A DNA stretch of 64,000 nt from Raffaelea ambrosiae. Its lineage: Eukaryota; Ascomycota; Sordariomycetes; Ophiostomatales; Ophiostomataceae. Shown piece by piece: positions 44,101-57,010 of this stretch. Position 1 is the first letter of the stretch. Each line of letters starts with the position of its first letter. The position numbers and the translations under genes were made by a program. The stretch covers positions 407,092 to 471,091 of the forward strand of contig PCDI01000017.1 in assembly GCA_002778195.1 (NCBI GenBank). Direction: 5' to 3'. Under the pieces are notes generated by a model that made no database searches, had not been told where the DNA came from, and saw only the letters and a list, made by a program, of their open reading frames with translations.

Positions 44101-47100
44101 CGCGCACAGAAGGCTTGGAGGACTCGACGTTCTGCAGGATGGTCGGCAGAGTTTCTTCCAGGCGAGTGGTGCCCAAACCAGCAAGGACTTCACTGAGCGC
44201 CTGGGCCGAACCAAGACGGTCGCCAGCACCAGTGTCGGACTTGAGGGTTTGCATGAGCCCAGGAATAAGATCTGGCAGGGCGTCTTCGCCGAGCTTCTCA
44301 ACAAGAGACCCAAGGGCGCGCGAAGCAGTTGCACGGGTTGTGGGCACGGGGTCCACAACAGCGACCTTGAGACCAGCCACGAGAACGGGCAGATGGGCGA
44401 CGAGGTCCTTCTTCTCTGTGAGGTGAGCCAAACTGCCGATGACCTGGGATGCCTTTCTCTTTGTATTGGAGCGGTCGCCCAGACCGCGCTCAAGAATACG
44501 GCTGATGAGGGCAAGCGAGGGTGCATCAAGGTAGTGGACGAAATGGACGCCAATAAGGGCATCAAGGGCATCATCCGTGAACCGGGTAGGATCGCTAAGG
44601 GCCTTAAGGAGAATATCGACAAGGCCGCGCACTTCGGGGTTGTTGATGACCTCACCAAAGCGCTTCAAGCTCTTGTTGGCAGCCGCACGCACTTCCTTGT
44701 GGCTGTCATTCAGGACTGCCGTAAGTGGAGGGATGATGTCTGGCAGGCTTTGAGCAAGCTGCTGCGGGTCTAGGTAGGCCATGGCACCGAGAAGATCGCA
44801 GGCACCCTTCTTGCTTCTCCACTGGTCGTCGTCCAGGCCGTCCAAAAGCGTTGGGAGAATCTTCTTGACACCGAAAGAGCTGAGCTTCGCGAAGCAGGAC
44901 TTGGCAGCAGCCAGAGCGGCGTCACGGACATTTGGATTGCTGTCGCCAAAGCCAGCCAGGAGTTGGGGCACAATTTGGATGACGTATGGCTCAAAGAGTC
45001 GGCCGAGGATGGTGGACAGGAGCTCGTAGGCAAGCAGGACAGATTCTCTCTGGCTCGCATCTTTCTTATTCTCCAGAGCTCCTTTCAGCGTGATCAGGAT
45101 GCGGTAGTTCTTGAGAACACCAATACCGCGGCCGAGAACGAGGCCAGCCAGGCCGTATGCTGCACCACGCTGCTCGGCATATTTCTTGGACGTCATCAGG
45201 ACCTCGAGAACCTCGTCGATGTATCTGGATGACTTGTCTCCGCAGGTACGGACCAGGGGCGGGAGACATTCGGCAATGGCATATTGGACAGTCTCGGATG
45301 GAGTGCTGAGCGTTGCAAGCAACCTCTCAATGACAACCGGGATCTTGGAGTCGCCTGGCTTGAGATGCCGAGCAAGGGCTCCGTACATAATGATCACAGC
45401 CTCGTTCACGCGGTCCGCAGCTTCTGAGTTCTTGTCTGGAGCAGCCAGTGTCTTCTCGAATGTCTGCATCAGCTTGGAGACGATAGGCTTCCCGTGCACC
45501 TCAATAGCCTTGATGGCGGCGTCCAGCATTTCTTGTCTGACGGTGCTGTTTTTGTCGCCAAGGGGGCCGTTGTCTATCAGGAAGTGCAGGTAGGGTTCAA
45601 CCTGGTCTTTTCCGAGAAGGGGAGCCAGTTCCTTGAATGCCGACGCGATACCGTGGCGGGCCTCCCAAGGATCGGACAGGTCCATCTTCCTGGGCATGCC
45701 GAACTCGTCCAGCTTCTGCACACGCGGCTTGGCCAGTTCGATGTAGGAAGATTGAAGCTGCTTCATGGTAGCGTCGAAGATCTTGGGCGACTTGAGAGCA
45801 GTGATAGCCTCGGCAAGAGACCTGGCGGCCGCTCGTCGTAGCTGCGCATCCTTGCTCTCGAGATATGGCAAGATCTTGGCAGGTAGATCTTCAGACACCT
45901 TGAACTCGCTTTCTTCCCAAATGTCGTGACCAACATCGACATTCTCCTCAATATCGTCGTGGCAGGCAAGCCACACCTCTTCAGACGTAGGGAGATCGCT
46001 CATGTCAACATCCGCACTGAGAGCCTGCAGGACGGTGCTGCGGACAGCTCCCTCAGGGACAATCGCACCCCGAGCGAGAATAGCGATTTCAGTCGCGCTG
46101 ATATTCGGCGCTATACAGCGAACCATGTCGGAAAAGCAGTCTTTGATAATCTTGTAGTGCTGGTTGTACGTCTGCATGGACGAAATGATAGTCGACAAGA
46201 GGTCTTCCCGTGGGATAGCTTCATCAGAACAGGCATCCGTGTGTGCTGCAAGAAATTCAATGGCCAACACCAGTTGGGCATCACGGTCGTCAGCCGAGGG
46301 AGAGAAGCCGCCCTTCTTGAGAACAAGCAGGACCAAGGGGATAATGTAGATGAGAGACACGGTGTCGAAGGGGCGCTGCTCTCCAGCAAACCGGAGACGG
46401 TACAGCACCCGGGTGATCAAGTCGGGCAGAGGCTCCTCCTGGAGGTTGTCCGGCAGGGAGGTTATGTCATGGGCTCTCAAAGTCGCGACGCCAATAAATG
46501 GCCGCATGGCACCCAGGCGGCTGGACACACGCTCAGCGCAGGCCACAAATGTCAGAGGGGCTACGTCACCGGTGATCAGGCAAGCGCCAGCCTCGATTGC
46601 GTCGAGCAGAGCCGTGATGGCCGCACCCATCCACTGAGTCGCGTCAGTAGGCGGGCCGGTGGCGAGGCTTCGGATGACGCCAATGCCTCGGAGGAGGCGG
46701 GCTTCGAGCTTGCGGACCCTCTCGCGGATCTCGGCCTCCTTTTTCAGCTGAGCGTTGACCTTTGCCGTTTCTTCAGCGGTGAGCTTCTTCTGCTGGCCCT
46801 TCTTCTGGGCCAGTTGCGCGCGTAATTCCTCTTCCCATTTGAGAGCCTCGTAGTCTTTGCTACTCTTGCTGGGCAGATTGCTGGACTTCTTCGCCAAGAC
46901 GTCGATAAACGTCGTTCCCTCAGGAGTGCGGAAAATGGCAGCCTCAACTGGACCAATCGAGTGCAACTCTTCCACATCCAAGTCATGGCGGATTAGCTGG
47001 ACGATTCTCGGTGCCATTTGCTCGGGCGCGACGAACACTAGCTCGGCAGCAGCTTCGTAGGCAGCTGTCTTGATGGCGGTGGACTAAACGCAGCAAGTCA

Positions 47101-49472
47101 TTAGCAATGGGCTCCTCCCCCAACAATTAGGAGTTTGCTTGCACAGGCGCACCTTTTGTGTGAGCTCTGTCCGCTCAGAGATTTCTTGTAGGATGAGCTT
47201 TTCGTGGTTCCGGGCCAAGGTTCCAGGGTCCACCTCAACGCGAAGACAAAGGTCAATCCAGCTTGCGGTCGGGATCAGCACGGAGCGTGCCAGGACAACG
47301 AGGGAACACATCTGCTCTTCCAGCTGGTTCTTTTCGGGCTCTTTCCCAGTCGCCTTTGCGAAGTCTCTGGGTCTCCGGCTGATGGCATTGAGGACAGAGA
47401 TTAGGTGGCTTTTTTCTGACTTTGACAAGACTGAAGCACTTTCTTTCTCCGCGCTGTCCAACGACTCGAGCCACTGCCACAGCCCGGCTATTATCGTTTC
47501 TGATACGTGGTGCGGGTTGGAGAAGTAAAGGTCGGAAAGAGCAGTTGCAGCCTCTCTGCGCAACAGCGGGCTGCTGTGTGCAGAGCTGACTGCATATATG
47601 TAGGCCTCCGCCCATGCCAGATTAGATGGCGACTCTTCGTCGTCGTCCAGAGAGCTGAAAGCCGTAGACAACGCGCGGTATAGCCAGCGGATATCGTCAT
47701 CGGACGTCAGCTTGGCATACGTCCTGGGTCCAAGAAGGAATGACGGCTTCGGCTCGAGTGCTAGGCATTGTTTCTGAATAGAGAATTTCTTGGACAAGGT
47801 GGCCACGGTCCCCGAAGAGGCCTTTTCCGAAAGGAACGGCGCGAGTGTGCAGACAACAAAACCCGCGGCCACCAGGCCATTCTGGGAGGCTGTAGAGGGA
47901 TTCGCCACCACGTCGGCGTAGACATCAAGCAACGGAGACAGGACGGAGTCGGCAAACTTCGAGACATTGGCGGGTAGTGGCTCGGCTGATTTTTGAAAAG
48001 TGTAGAGCACTTCGCCTGCTGACACGATCCAGACGCGCCGGGAGGCCGGCTTCTTGTCAGCGAGGCCCTTCACATAGGCGTCCACTACTGCTTTCGGGAG
48101 GTCCGACGTGCTCTGAAGCACCGCCCGCGTGCTTTGCACCAACGTCGAAGCCTCTACCACCAAGGCGCCTTCGTTTCCTTCTTTGGATGCCGCTGCTGCC
48201 ACGCCTGTCGCCACTTTAGCGGCAGCAGTCTCTGATTTCGGAAGCGCCTCCAGAATTTGAGCATGGAGGATTCTGTGGTCTGGCGAAGACAGCTTGCCCG
48301 TCTGCAGAGGCGTGAGCGTCTCATTGACCACCTTTTCCACGGTGGCCAAGTCTGTACACCGCGCGGCCAGGGCACGGAAAGCGGCCACAGAGCCGTGGCG
48401 CACAGACTCTTTGCTGGACTTGACGTTGGACAGCAGCGGCTTGGACAGCTGCTCGTCGAGCGTCTTGGACAGATCGTAGCTCTTGGGCAGAGACTGGACC
48501 AGGGGCGTGATGAGGTCGTCCAGGACCACCTCGGGGGCTCGCAGCATGCCCTTCTTAAGAGCGGGGACAATGACGCTCTCAAACTCTTGGATGGTCACAA
48601 AATCGAGGAAGAAGTCGCGCAGACCGCCGGCCACGTTGCTCGTGAGCGGCACCTTGGAGCCAGTGATCTCCCTCGTGTAGTAGTCAAAGTACTGCTGCTT
48701 CAGCTTGGCAAAGATGGGCTTGGCCTTTGCGTTCCGGGCGCACACACCGGCAAGAACGCCCAGGAACACCGAGTTCTTAGCGGTGGGCTGAGCGCCCTTG
48801 GCGGCCAGCACCTGTATCGACTCGGCGAGGGCCTTCTCGCGCGTGCCCTCCACGGACACAATCTTCCGGAAGCCGCGGCGAGCTATTACCAGGGCCGAAT
48901 GGGAGACGCTCTGACGAGCGCTGGGCCGAGTGCACTTTTCCAGAGCACCAGCCTGGCTGATCAGGATGTCCTTGCCGAACTTGTCCCACAGCGGCGTGCC
49001 AGCAAGGTGCTGCATGAGGAGGCTGTTCCATTCTACCAGAACAAAGGTGCCCCCCACGGCGATGTTCGTCTTGAGCGATTCTTCGCGGATGGCGGCCACA
49101 AGGGGAGCCACGAGGGCTGCTTCTTTCTTCTCGCAGATCGAGGCCAGACAGCGCTGGACGGCGCGTCTCGAGGGGCGGTCTTCGTATGAGGCATGGGTCC
49201 AGAACAGGACGGGGAGGATCTTGGCAATGGCAGCCGGCTCGAGGCCTGGAAGGGGGAGGAAGACGCGGTCAGCTTGGCTAGACCTTGTTGGTGGCCAATG
49301 TTTGCACTGCTTGGGGACACCTACTGCCATGGGCGATCTTGTCGTCGAGGCTGCGCAGCAGGGCGATGCGCGCGGATGTCGACGACGTCGAGAGGGCAAC
49401 CCGGGTCGACAGCGGGTCGAGTCCGGCGGCAGCGGCGCCGCCATTGACCGTCGACGGGTTGGAGTCAGTCAT
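41182..49472 (-). CDS. gcn1: GCN1, activator of the Gcn2 eIF2-alpha kinase
   Basis: Four exons: 49325-49472, 47153-49245, 41816-47083, 41182-41739, giving 2688 residues (yeast Gcn1 has 2672). Gcn1 sits on ribosomes, where it senses stalling or uncharged tRNA with Gcn20 and activates Gcn2, starting general amino-acid control. The protein is built of HEAT repeats throughout. The eEF3-like part (about residues 1400-1800) includes NPNVRDAALAAAKSCF, DDQWRSKKGACDLLGAMAY and DSHKEVRAAANKSLKRFGE. The Gcn2-binding region should follow it. The start MTDSNPST is followed after 49 residues by intron 1. Introns are 79, 69 and 76 bp; the second uses a GTGCGC donor. The C-terminus ends in acidic and short charged sequence. 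Divergent from the helicase gene. Confidence 0.95.
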
Positions 49473-50141
49473 TTTTCACGATGCTTTTCGAAGGGCTGCG
49501 GGCATGGCTCCCAGCAGCTGCAGCTCGGGTCGGTCAGCGGGTGGATGGCCTTGCTGGCCCAGTGAGAGCGTCTTCTGTGCTTGGCGACCTCTGCGTCTCA
49601 ACACAGGTCGGTGGGGCGTCCGTGGGCTCCGGGTTGGGGTTGTCGGGGCGGATCGTGAGCTGCGTGCGAAGCTCTTTTTCGGGTCCCTGAACTTTTGAGT
49701 TGGACCTTTCGCCGCTTTTTTCGTTTGCTGGCACCAACGGCAGCCGCGACGGCGAGTAGGGCTCAATTTTTTACACGCACAGATGGCAAGGCGGGGTGCT
49801 GCTCGCCCAAACAGGCAGGCGGTCGGGGATTGTGCCGTTTGCTAGCGCGGGGGAGTTGCATTTTGCCAGCCCATTTTGGTATGTATGGCAGCTGTAAGTC
49901 GTCACCAAACACTGCTAAAACCAGTCTCTACCACAAGTTTGCTGTTGGTGCTTCTTCTTTCACCTCGTGTTTGTATGCCACTCTCGTGCCTGGGCTGCGG
50001 TCTCCATCTTTCTGACTCGGAACTTCATCCTGCGACTTACTGCACGTTTCTCACTTTTCTTGTTTGATCTTTTTTTCCTGCTATTCCCTGTCGTTTCTCT
50101 CAGCTTGTGCATTTCTCTCCTTTGACAGGCCAGTCCTCACA
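49473..50141. other. 669-bp divergent promoter of GCN1 and the DHX29-like helicase
   Basis: No gene is supported. It separates the two start codons and must contain both promoters and leaders. T-rich patches lie near 49675-49730 and 50065-50090. I see no clear TATA box. Confidence 0.6.
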
Positions 50142-53100
50142 ATGGCTGGCAACAAGAAGAAGAAGAAGCCCGCAGCCAATGCCGCGCGTGGCTTTGCTAC
50201 GACATCCATTGCCTCGAAGCCGCGAGTCGAGCCCACCGAGGCACCCGAAACCAGCTCCTCACAACCCTCCGCAAAGGGCAAAGACGGCCTGTCGCCTGGC
50301 AAGGGCGCCTCCACGCCGGGGCAGGCCACAAGCCCGGCCAATGCGGCACCCGAAAGCGCCAGCAACACAGCACAGAAGACTCTCAGTCCCGAAGAGTTTG
50401 AGAAGCAACTGGAAGAGTCGGACCTTCAGCTTCTGGTCGAGAAATACGCCCAGAAAGTGAGAAGAGACACGCAACGACAAATGTCCCGCCTGGAAACCGA
50501 CCGTCGATTACTACGCGGGCAGGCCGAGTCCGTCAACTCAAAGAAATGGATTTCCCCCGAGCTGATGGAGCATATCCTCGACCTTATCCAATCCGAAAGC
50601 CGCTTTGCCGCATCGAGTGTGGTGTCAGAAACGACATCGAATGGTCGCTTGCTGCCTGAGGAGGATCTGACAATCAAGCTTTGGACACTGCAACAAACGC
50701 TGGAATCAGCTGGCTTTGACGACAGCAAAGTGCAGGCTGTTTTGAAGTATGTCCTGGATATCGCTACACAGGTGGGCCCAGGAGGCAAGGATTCCATATG
50801 GGGACTGGAGGAAGCTCTGGACTGGCTAGCGAGGGAGAGCGCCCTCGACGAGCTGCCCGACTACAATAAGCGCGGTGGTCAGGGCGCGAAGTCACAGCAA
50901 ACAGGTGAGATCTTTCGGGTATGTTGTGATTCTGGCGGACAAAATGCTAACCATGAAATGACTAGACACGCCAACGGGCACCCCTCTCGCGTCTGGAGCG
51001 ACCACACCCCGGCTACTGGAAGCCGAAGGCCACTCGAAGAAGACCAGGAACGGATCCCGTCAGTCAAGGACAGCCTCTCCAAAGCAGACAGTGATCACGT
51101 ACCACGGCGACATCGAGCCTGAAGAGCTTGTCCCATTCTACATTGACGCCAAAACTCGGCTTTTTGCCATCCAAAGACCCCAAGAGGAGGCAAGAAAACA
51201 AAAAGGCACAGCGAAACTGGCACCACCAGAGACCGACGCCGACAGCGTAGAAGTGGCCAAGCTGCTTGGAAAACTCGACCGGATACAGAACGATATTCTC
51301 TTCGACAGGAAGTTGGCAGAGGCGCAGTGGCGGTCCAAGAAGATTATCTTGGAGAGGGAGTTTGCTGCGGCCGCAAGAAAGGCGGCCGAGGAAGCGCGTG
51401 CAGCGGCCATAAAAGAACGGGAGGCGGAGAGTTCGTCATCTGATAGCGATGAAGATGATGACGTCAATGCCGAAGCCAAACGGATAGCAGCCGAGATACT
51501 GGCCCAGAACGACAGTGACGACGATGCCTTGGCCGACTTATTCGCGAGCTTGCCGGTCAGTGAGGTTGATCCGAGCACGGGTAAGACGAACACTGTGGTC
51601 AACAATGCCGACGGATCCAAAGTCATCATCCGCGACTTTGGCAAGTGGACGGGTGTGAGCCCTATGAGGGCTCTGGACGAGGCTTGTCGGTCAAGGTGAG
51701 TGCTATAGCGAGACAACCAGCACCCGACAACAACATGCAAAATGGCAAGGCCTAACCGTGAGAGCAGGGATTCCTCCGTGAAGATATCATACCAAGTCGT
51801 CTCCGAAGCTGCGTTTGCGAACCGACACATGGTTGTCATTTCGTGGGCAAAGTCTCAAGAAGTTCCCCAGCTCCCCCCTATCCCGGAAGTAGAGGCTGCG
51901 GTGCAGCCTACCAGGTTTGTATTCAAGATGGCCGGTGTGGCTACTCCGGATGCGAAGCAATCCGAGGCCTTCATAGCCACAACTGCGCTGTTCTTCGTGT
52001 TTGGTGCCTCGGCAAAGGAAGAAAAGGTCTCCATGCGTCTGCCAGCTGTATGGCGGGACCTGTGGGCTGAGTTTGCGGAAACGAAGAAGAACCAAGCAGA
52101 TGCCCAAGACCGTGCGGCGATCAAAGAGTTGCGCGATCTTGTTCGGCAACGGAAAGACCAAGAGCTGGAGGATGGCGTTGTCCTCCCGGGAGCCTTCCGT
52201 GGCCGCGGAGCTGCGCGGAATGCCGCGGACAGCGCCGAGAATGGTGCCGAACGATCTGTTCGGGGCGGCGGTGATCCTGCGTACTACCAGCACATCTGGC
52301 AGGCGAAGAGCAGCACGCCAAAGTTCCAGGCAATGCTGCAGTCACGCATGCAACTGCCCATGTGGGCGTTCCGCCAGCAGGTTCTCGAAGCCGTGGACCG
52401 AGAGCAAGTTGTGATCGTCTGCGGCGAGACTGGCTGTGGCAAGAGCACCCAGGTGCCTTCGTTTCTGCTTGAGCACCAGCTGTCTCAAGGAAAGCCTTGC
52501 AAGGTGTACTGCACGGAGCCGCGTCGTATTTCTGCCATTTCCTTGGCAAAACGCGTCAGCGAAGAGCTGGGCGAGGGCAAAAACGATGTAGGCACGCCCC
52601 GGTCCCTGGTCGGTTTCTCTATTCGCTTGGAGGCCAGTACCTCGAAGGAGACGCGTCTTGTCTATGCCACGACGGGTATTGTGATGCGCATGCTCGAGGG
52701 CTCCAATGATCTGCGCGAGATCACCCATCTCGTCCTCGACGAGGTCCACGAGCGGTCGATCGACAGCGACTTTCTGCTGATCGTGCTGAAGAGACTCATG
52801 GCCCGGAGGAAAGACCTCAAGGTTATCCTCATGTCTGCCACTGTCGATGCTGAGCGGTTTTCCAAGTATCTCGGCGATGCGCCGGTGCTGAACGTCCCAG
52901 GACGGACATTTCCTGTGCAGGTGCAGTTCCTGGAGGATGCCGTTGAGCTGACAGGCTACTCGCCCGACCAGAAGAACCAAGAGAAGATTATTGACCTGGA
53001 CGACGACCTCGTGATTGACGAGTCCGATACGTCGGCCAAGCCGGAGCTGCTCAAGAGCCTCAAGGGCTACTCCAACCGGACGCGGAATGCTCTCTCGCAG

Positions 53101-54923
53101 ATGGACGAGTACCAGATCCCCTTTGATCTCATCGTGCAGCTCATTTCCCGCATTGCCAACGATCCAGCGTACATTGATTACAGCAAGGCCATTCTTGTGT
53201 TCTTGCCCGGCATTGCAGAGATCCGCGCATTGAACGATCTGTTGCTTGGGGACAAGTCGTTTGCATCGAACTGGCTCGTCTACCCGCTCCATTCCACGAT
53301 TGCCACCGAAGAGCAAGAGGCCGCGTTCGAGGTGCCGCCGCCTGGCTACCGCAAGATTGTCCTCGCCACCAACATTGCCGAGACGGGCATCACCATCCCT
53401 GATGTCACTTGCGTGATCGACACGGGCAAGCACCGCGAGATGCGCTTCGACGAACGCCGCCAGCTCTCGCGACTGATCGACACTTTCATCTCGCGGGCGA
53501 ATGCCAAGCAGCGCCGTGGACGTGCGGGTCGTGTCCAGGAGGGCCTGTGTTTCCATCTCTTCACCAAGTACCGGCACGACCAGGTCCTGAGCGACCAGCA
53601 GACGCCGGAAATGCTGCGTCTGTCTCTGCAGGACCTAGCGATCCGCGTCAAGATCTGCAAGATTGGCGCCATCGAGGAGACGCTGAGCGAAGCACTCGAC
53701 CCGCCGTCGGCCAAGAACATCCGGCGTGCGATCGACGCGCTCGTGGACGTGCGGGCGCTGACGGCCGCCGAAGAGCTCACGCCGCTGGGCATCCAGCTGG
53801 CCCGGCTGCCGCTGGACGTGTTCCTGGGCAAGCTGGTGCTGATGGGCACCGTGTTCAAGTGCCTGGACATGGCGCTCACGGTGGCGGCCATTCTGTCGTC
53901 GAAGCAGCCGTTTGTGGCGCCGTTTGGCCAGAGGGCCCAGGCCGATACGGTGCGTCTGGGCTTCCGACGGGGCGACTCGGACCTGCTGACGGTGTACAAT
54001 GCGTACGTGGCCTGGAAGAAGGTGTGCCAGTCGGCGGTGAGCGCCACGAGCGGCCAGGAGTTCCAGTTCTGCCGCAAGAACTTCCTCAGCATGCCCAACC
54101 TGGCCAACATCGAAGACCTCAAGGGCCAGCTGCTGGTCTCGCTCGTCGACTCGGGCTTCTTGCCCCTGACAGAAGAGGAGCGCCGCAACCTGAGCAGGCT
54201 GCGCTATGCGTCCAACAACCGCGGTGGTGGGCGCCGTCGCCAGGTCTTCTACGAGCTGCCACAGCGCGTCAACCTCAACAGCGAGCGCGACGTCATTGCG
54301 CAGTCGGTGATTGCGTGGAGCTTCTACCCGAAGCTGCTGGTGCGTGACACCGGCGGCAACGGCATGGGACTGCGCAACATTGGCAACAACCAGACGATCC
54401 GCCTGCACCCGTCGAGCGTCAACAAGGGCCACAACGAGCTGCGTTGGCTGTCGTACTACAACATTATGCAGTCCAAGTCGTTGTACAATGCCCACGACAC
54501 CACGGCCGTCGAGGCCTTCCCCATCGCCCTCCTGTGCGGCGACGTGCGATGCGATGTAAGTTGCACTCTCTCTTTTTCTCTTTTTTTTTTTTGGGTCCCT
54601 GTTTCCGCATTTCCATGCATTCGTGTTTTTGTGGCTCTTTGCTGACACGTCGAAAGATGTACTCTGGGGTGATGATTCTCGACGGCAACCGGGCACGCTT
54701 CTCGGTGCCGGACTGGAAGACGCTTCTTGTCATCAAGGTTTTGCGAGTGCGGCTGCGGGAGCTTCTGTCGCGGGCATTCAAGGCACCTGGCAAGCTGCCG
54801 ACGGCCCAGCACGAGAAGTGGTTTGACGTGTGGCAGCAGATCTTCTCGCAGGACTTTGGCGGCGACGGCGGCAGCGGTGGCGGCAACAGCGGCGCGGTAT
54901 CCATGTCGTCGTCCAAGGCGTAG
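50142..54923 (+). CDS. DExH-box RNA helicase, DHX29 / yeast YLR419W type
   Basis: Four exons: 50142-50904, 50966-51695, 51768-54555, 54657-54923, giving 1515 residues. DHX29 binds 40S subunits and helps scanning through structured leaders; the yeast homologue is less studied. The start MAGNKKKKK opens a basic N-terminus. A UBA-like region (LQQTLESAGF through ALDWLARESALDELP) resembles the DHX29 N-terminal segment, and an RWD-adjacent region follows with ITYHGDIEPEELVPFY and RLPAVWRDLW. Helicase motifs are GETGCGKSTQ (from residue 717), TEPRRISA, DEVH (822-825), MSATVDAE, TNIAETGITIP and QRRGRAGR, followed by the HA2 and OB domains. Exon 4 ends in a Gly/Ser tail. Introns are 61, 72 and 101 bp; the first two have clear CTAAC branch points. 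Confidence 0.92.
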
Positions 54924-55544
54924 GAGCTATTTGGCGTGGCAGATAAGGCCTCATGGGAGGCTGCTGGGCTGGAGAATACCATGACCTTCGTTGGCGACGA
55001 CGAGCCAGCCAGAGTCGTTTGGTATCACCCAGAAGGAACAGCAGCAGCAGCAGGTAAAGCATTATGTCGGGGAAGCAGCAAAATTTTGCCCGGGTTTGAT
55101 CTCTCGGTTGGCGACCAACGCTCTCACCATATAGAAGAGCGGCCCATTATGTTATAGACATGTCTCTCTCTCTTTTTTTATTTTGTGACGAAAGCATACC
55201 AGAACACAAATGAATATCGTTTTTCCATCTCTGGTGTTTTTTTTTCTGTTTTCTCTCCCGTTTTTTGTCGCCTAATCTGCTCAAGCATTATTATGGTATC
55301 GTATAGCAAAGACTCTAAGCGGTCACAAACCCGGTTACATGAAAGCTCAAGATTGAAGAAAATTATGTTAAAATCACTACACTAAGAGAACCGGGGAAAA
55401 CCACCCTTTGGGCCCCTACCCTTAATTTGCAGAAAACTAAAAGTGAACAGAATCGTAGAAGAAAAAAAAGACCACCAAATTCGCATATCAACTTGTACCA
55501 TTACCGGTCCCCTCCGTTTCATCCTCAGCCTCTTTTGCTTCTTG
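54924..55544. other. Convergent 3' flanks, no gene
   Basis: No coding region is supported. A tRNA-like stretch near 55085-55145 was examined and rejected. The remainder is T/A-rich. Confidence 0.55.
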
Positions 55545-57010
55545 TTATCCTGGCAGCTCCGAATACCCGTTCACCTCGCCGGGCGGCACGCCGTAGTAAG
55601 GCGCAAATCGCCGGCCATCGTACGGGATCTCGGGGGGCTTGTTCGTGCCATTCGACGGACCTTGGCCCTGGCTCTGCAGCCAGTTTGCTGACGGAGACCG
55701 TGGCACGTCGTGCATGGCTACAGCATCCGGCGTAAATCGGTTGCTGTGCAGGCTGTTGTTCCGCATACTATTGTTTCTCATGCTGTTGACTCGATTGTTG
55801 TAGTGGTGACCACTGCTGCTGCTTGCTGTCACGGCCGACGCCATCGGCACAATGCCATTGAGGCTGCCGCCGCTACCGCCACCCGTGGGACTGCTGTTTG
55901 CATTGCCGCTCATGTTGTTGTTGCTCTGACGATTACGGAGGCTGTCGGCTCGGAATACAAGTCCAGGCAAGGCTGGATCAAGGTCGTCGAGTGTGTTGCG
56001 TGGTGGTGGGGACTCGGCTCGGGCGGGCTTGTCCCGTTGTCGCCTGCGCCAGTACAAGAAGCCAAAAATTCCAGCCAGAATGAGAGCAGCACCTCCCACG
56101 GATATGCCGGCCGCGAGAGAAACAACGGCCGTACGATGCTGGTCAGCTGGCGGGAGCGGAGATGCTGTTGGACCTGGCAAGCCGGACTGCGAACCGGCAG
56201 GGGGTGGTGTGGGTGTTGCGGAGACGGAAATTCCCCCAGCACCACCGCCGCTGCTCGTGGTAACAGCTACACTGGTCGAGTTTCCGGACAAGGTTATGAC
56301 AGTAACGGTAGGTGACGAGGTAGTCGAATGTGACGATGATGATGATGAGGATGGTAAGGTGGTGATCGGGACGGGCTTGTCTGTTTACTGTGTTAGAATC
56401 AATATGCAATTTGCTTTAATGGAGGACGATAGACAGCAAACACCCGAAATATTACAGGGACAAGAAATTTCTTTCCCTCCAACTCACCTGCCAGCGTGAT
56501 AATATAGTCACCCGACGTGCAGTTGGCCTTGCTTAGGTTGTCGTCGTGGCAAATCCACTTGTGGCTGTCATTTGGGCAGGGTGTCAAAGGCGCGTCCACC
56601 CCTTGGAGCACGCCGTTTCCCACACAATCTGTCGGACAGTTGTCGTCCTTGCTCCAGTCTTTCGATGTGCAGGCAGGGCGGTAGTAGAGGGTAATGCCGT
56701 CTCCGACTTTCTGGATGGCTTGGCAGACCCCGTCCTCGAGACAAATGTCGCCGCCACGGCAGCACAGGCTGGCCCCAGGGCCTCGTGTTGACGACGAACA
56801 AGGCTCATACTCGTCATTTTTGCTACCGTCTGGCCAGTAACAGGTAGCTGAGGAAGCAGCAGAAGAAAAAAAGGAAGCATGAGAGAGTGGAGTCGAAAGA
56901 GCAAAGACGACGAAAACAAGAAGCTGCCTGGGGAGAATCGAGCTTCCCATGAGACTCCTGCAGCGGTATCCATGACTGTGGACGAGTCCACTAGAGGCAG
57001 AGGCCTGCAT
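55545..57010 (-). CDS. Single-pass membrane protein with Cys-rich ectodomain
   Basis: Two exons, 56488-57010 and 55545-56380, giving 452 residues with the first Met. The Met at 56950 gives a better signal peptide (LLVFVVFALSTPLSHA) and may be the true start. The ectodomain holds CYWPDGS, SLCCRGGDICLEDGVCQ, YYRPACTSKDW, NCPTDC and HKWICHDD. This Cys-rich pattern is common in uncharacterised Pezizomycotina surface proteins. A Ser/Thr/Pro-rich stalk follows, then one membrane helix (VVSLAAGISVGGAALILAGIFG) and a basic stop-transfer RRRQRDK. The cytoplasmic tail of about 170 residues is rich in Asn, Ser and Gly. The layout is like fungal wall sensors (Wsc/Mid2 style), but it has no WSC domain that I can see. 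Function unknown; topology is fairly sure. Confidence 0.8.

Noticed and set aside
55075..55150. tRNA-like stretch on the minus strand (GGTGAGAGC, a GWTCRANNC B-box match and a GCC-like loop)
   Set aside because: The D-arm pairs only partly, position 33 would be C rather than T, and the T stem and acceptor stem do not pair. It may be a relic, but it is not a tRNA.
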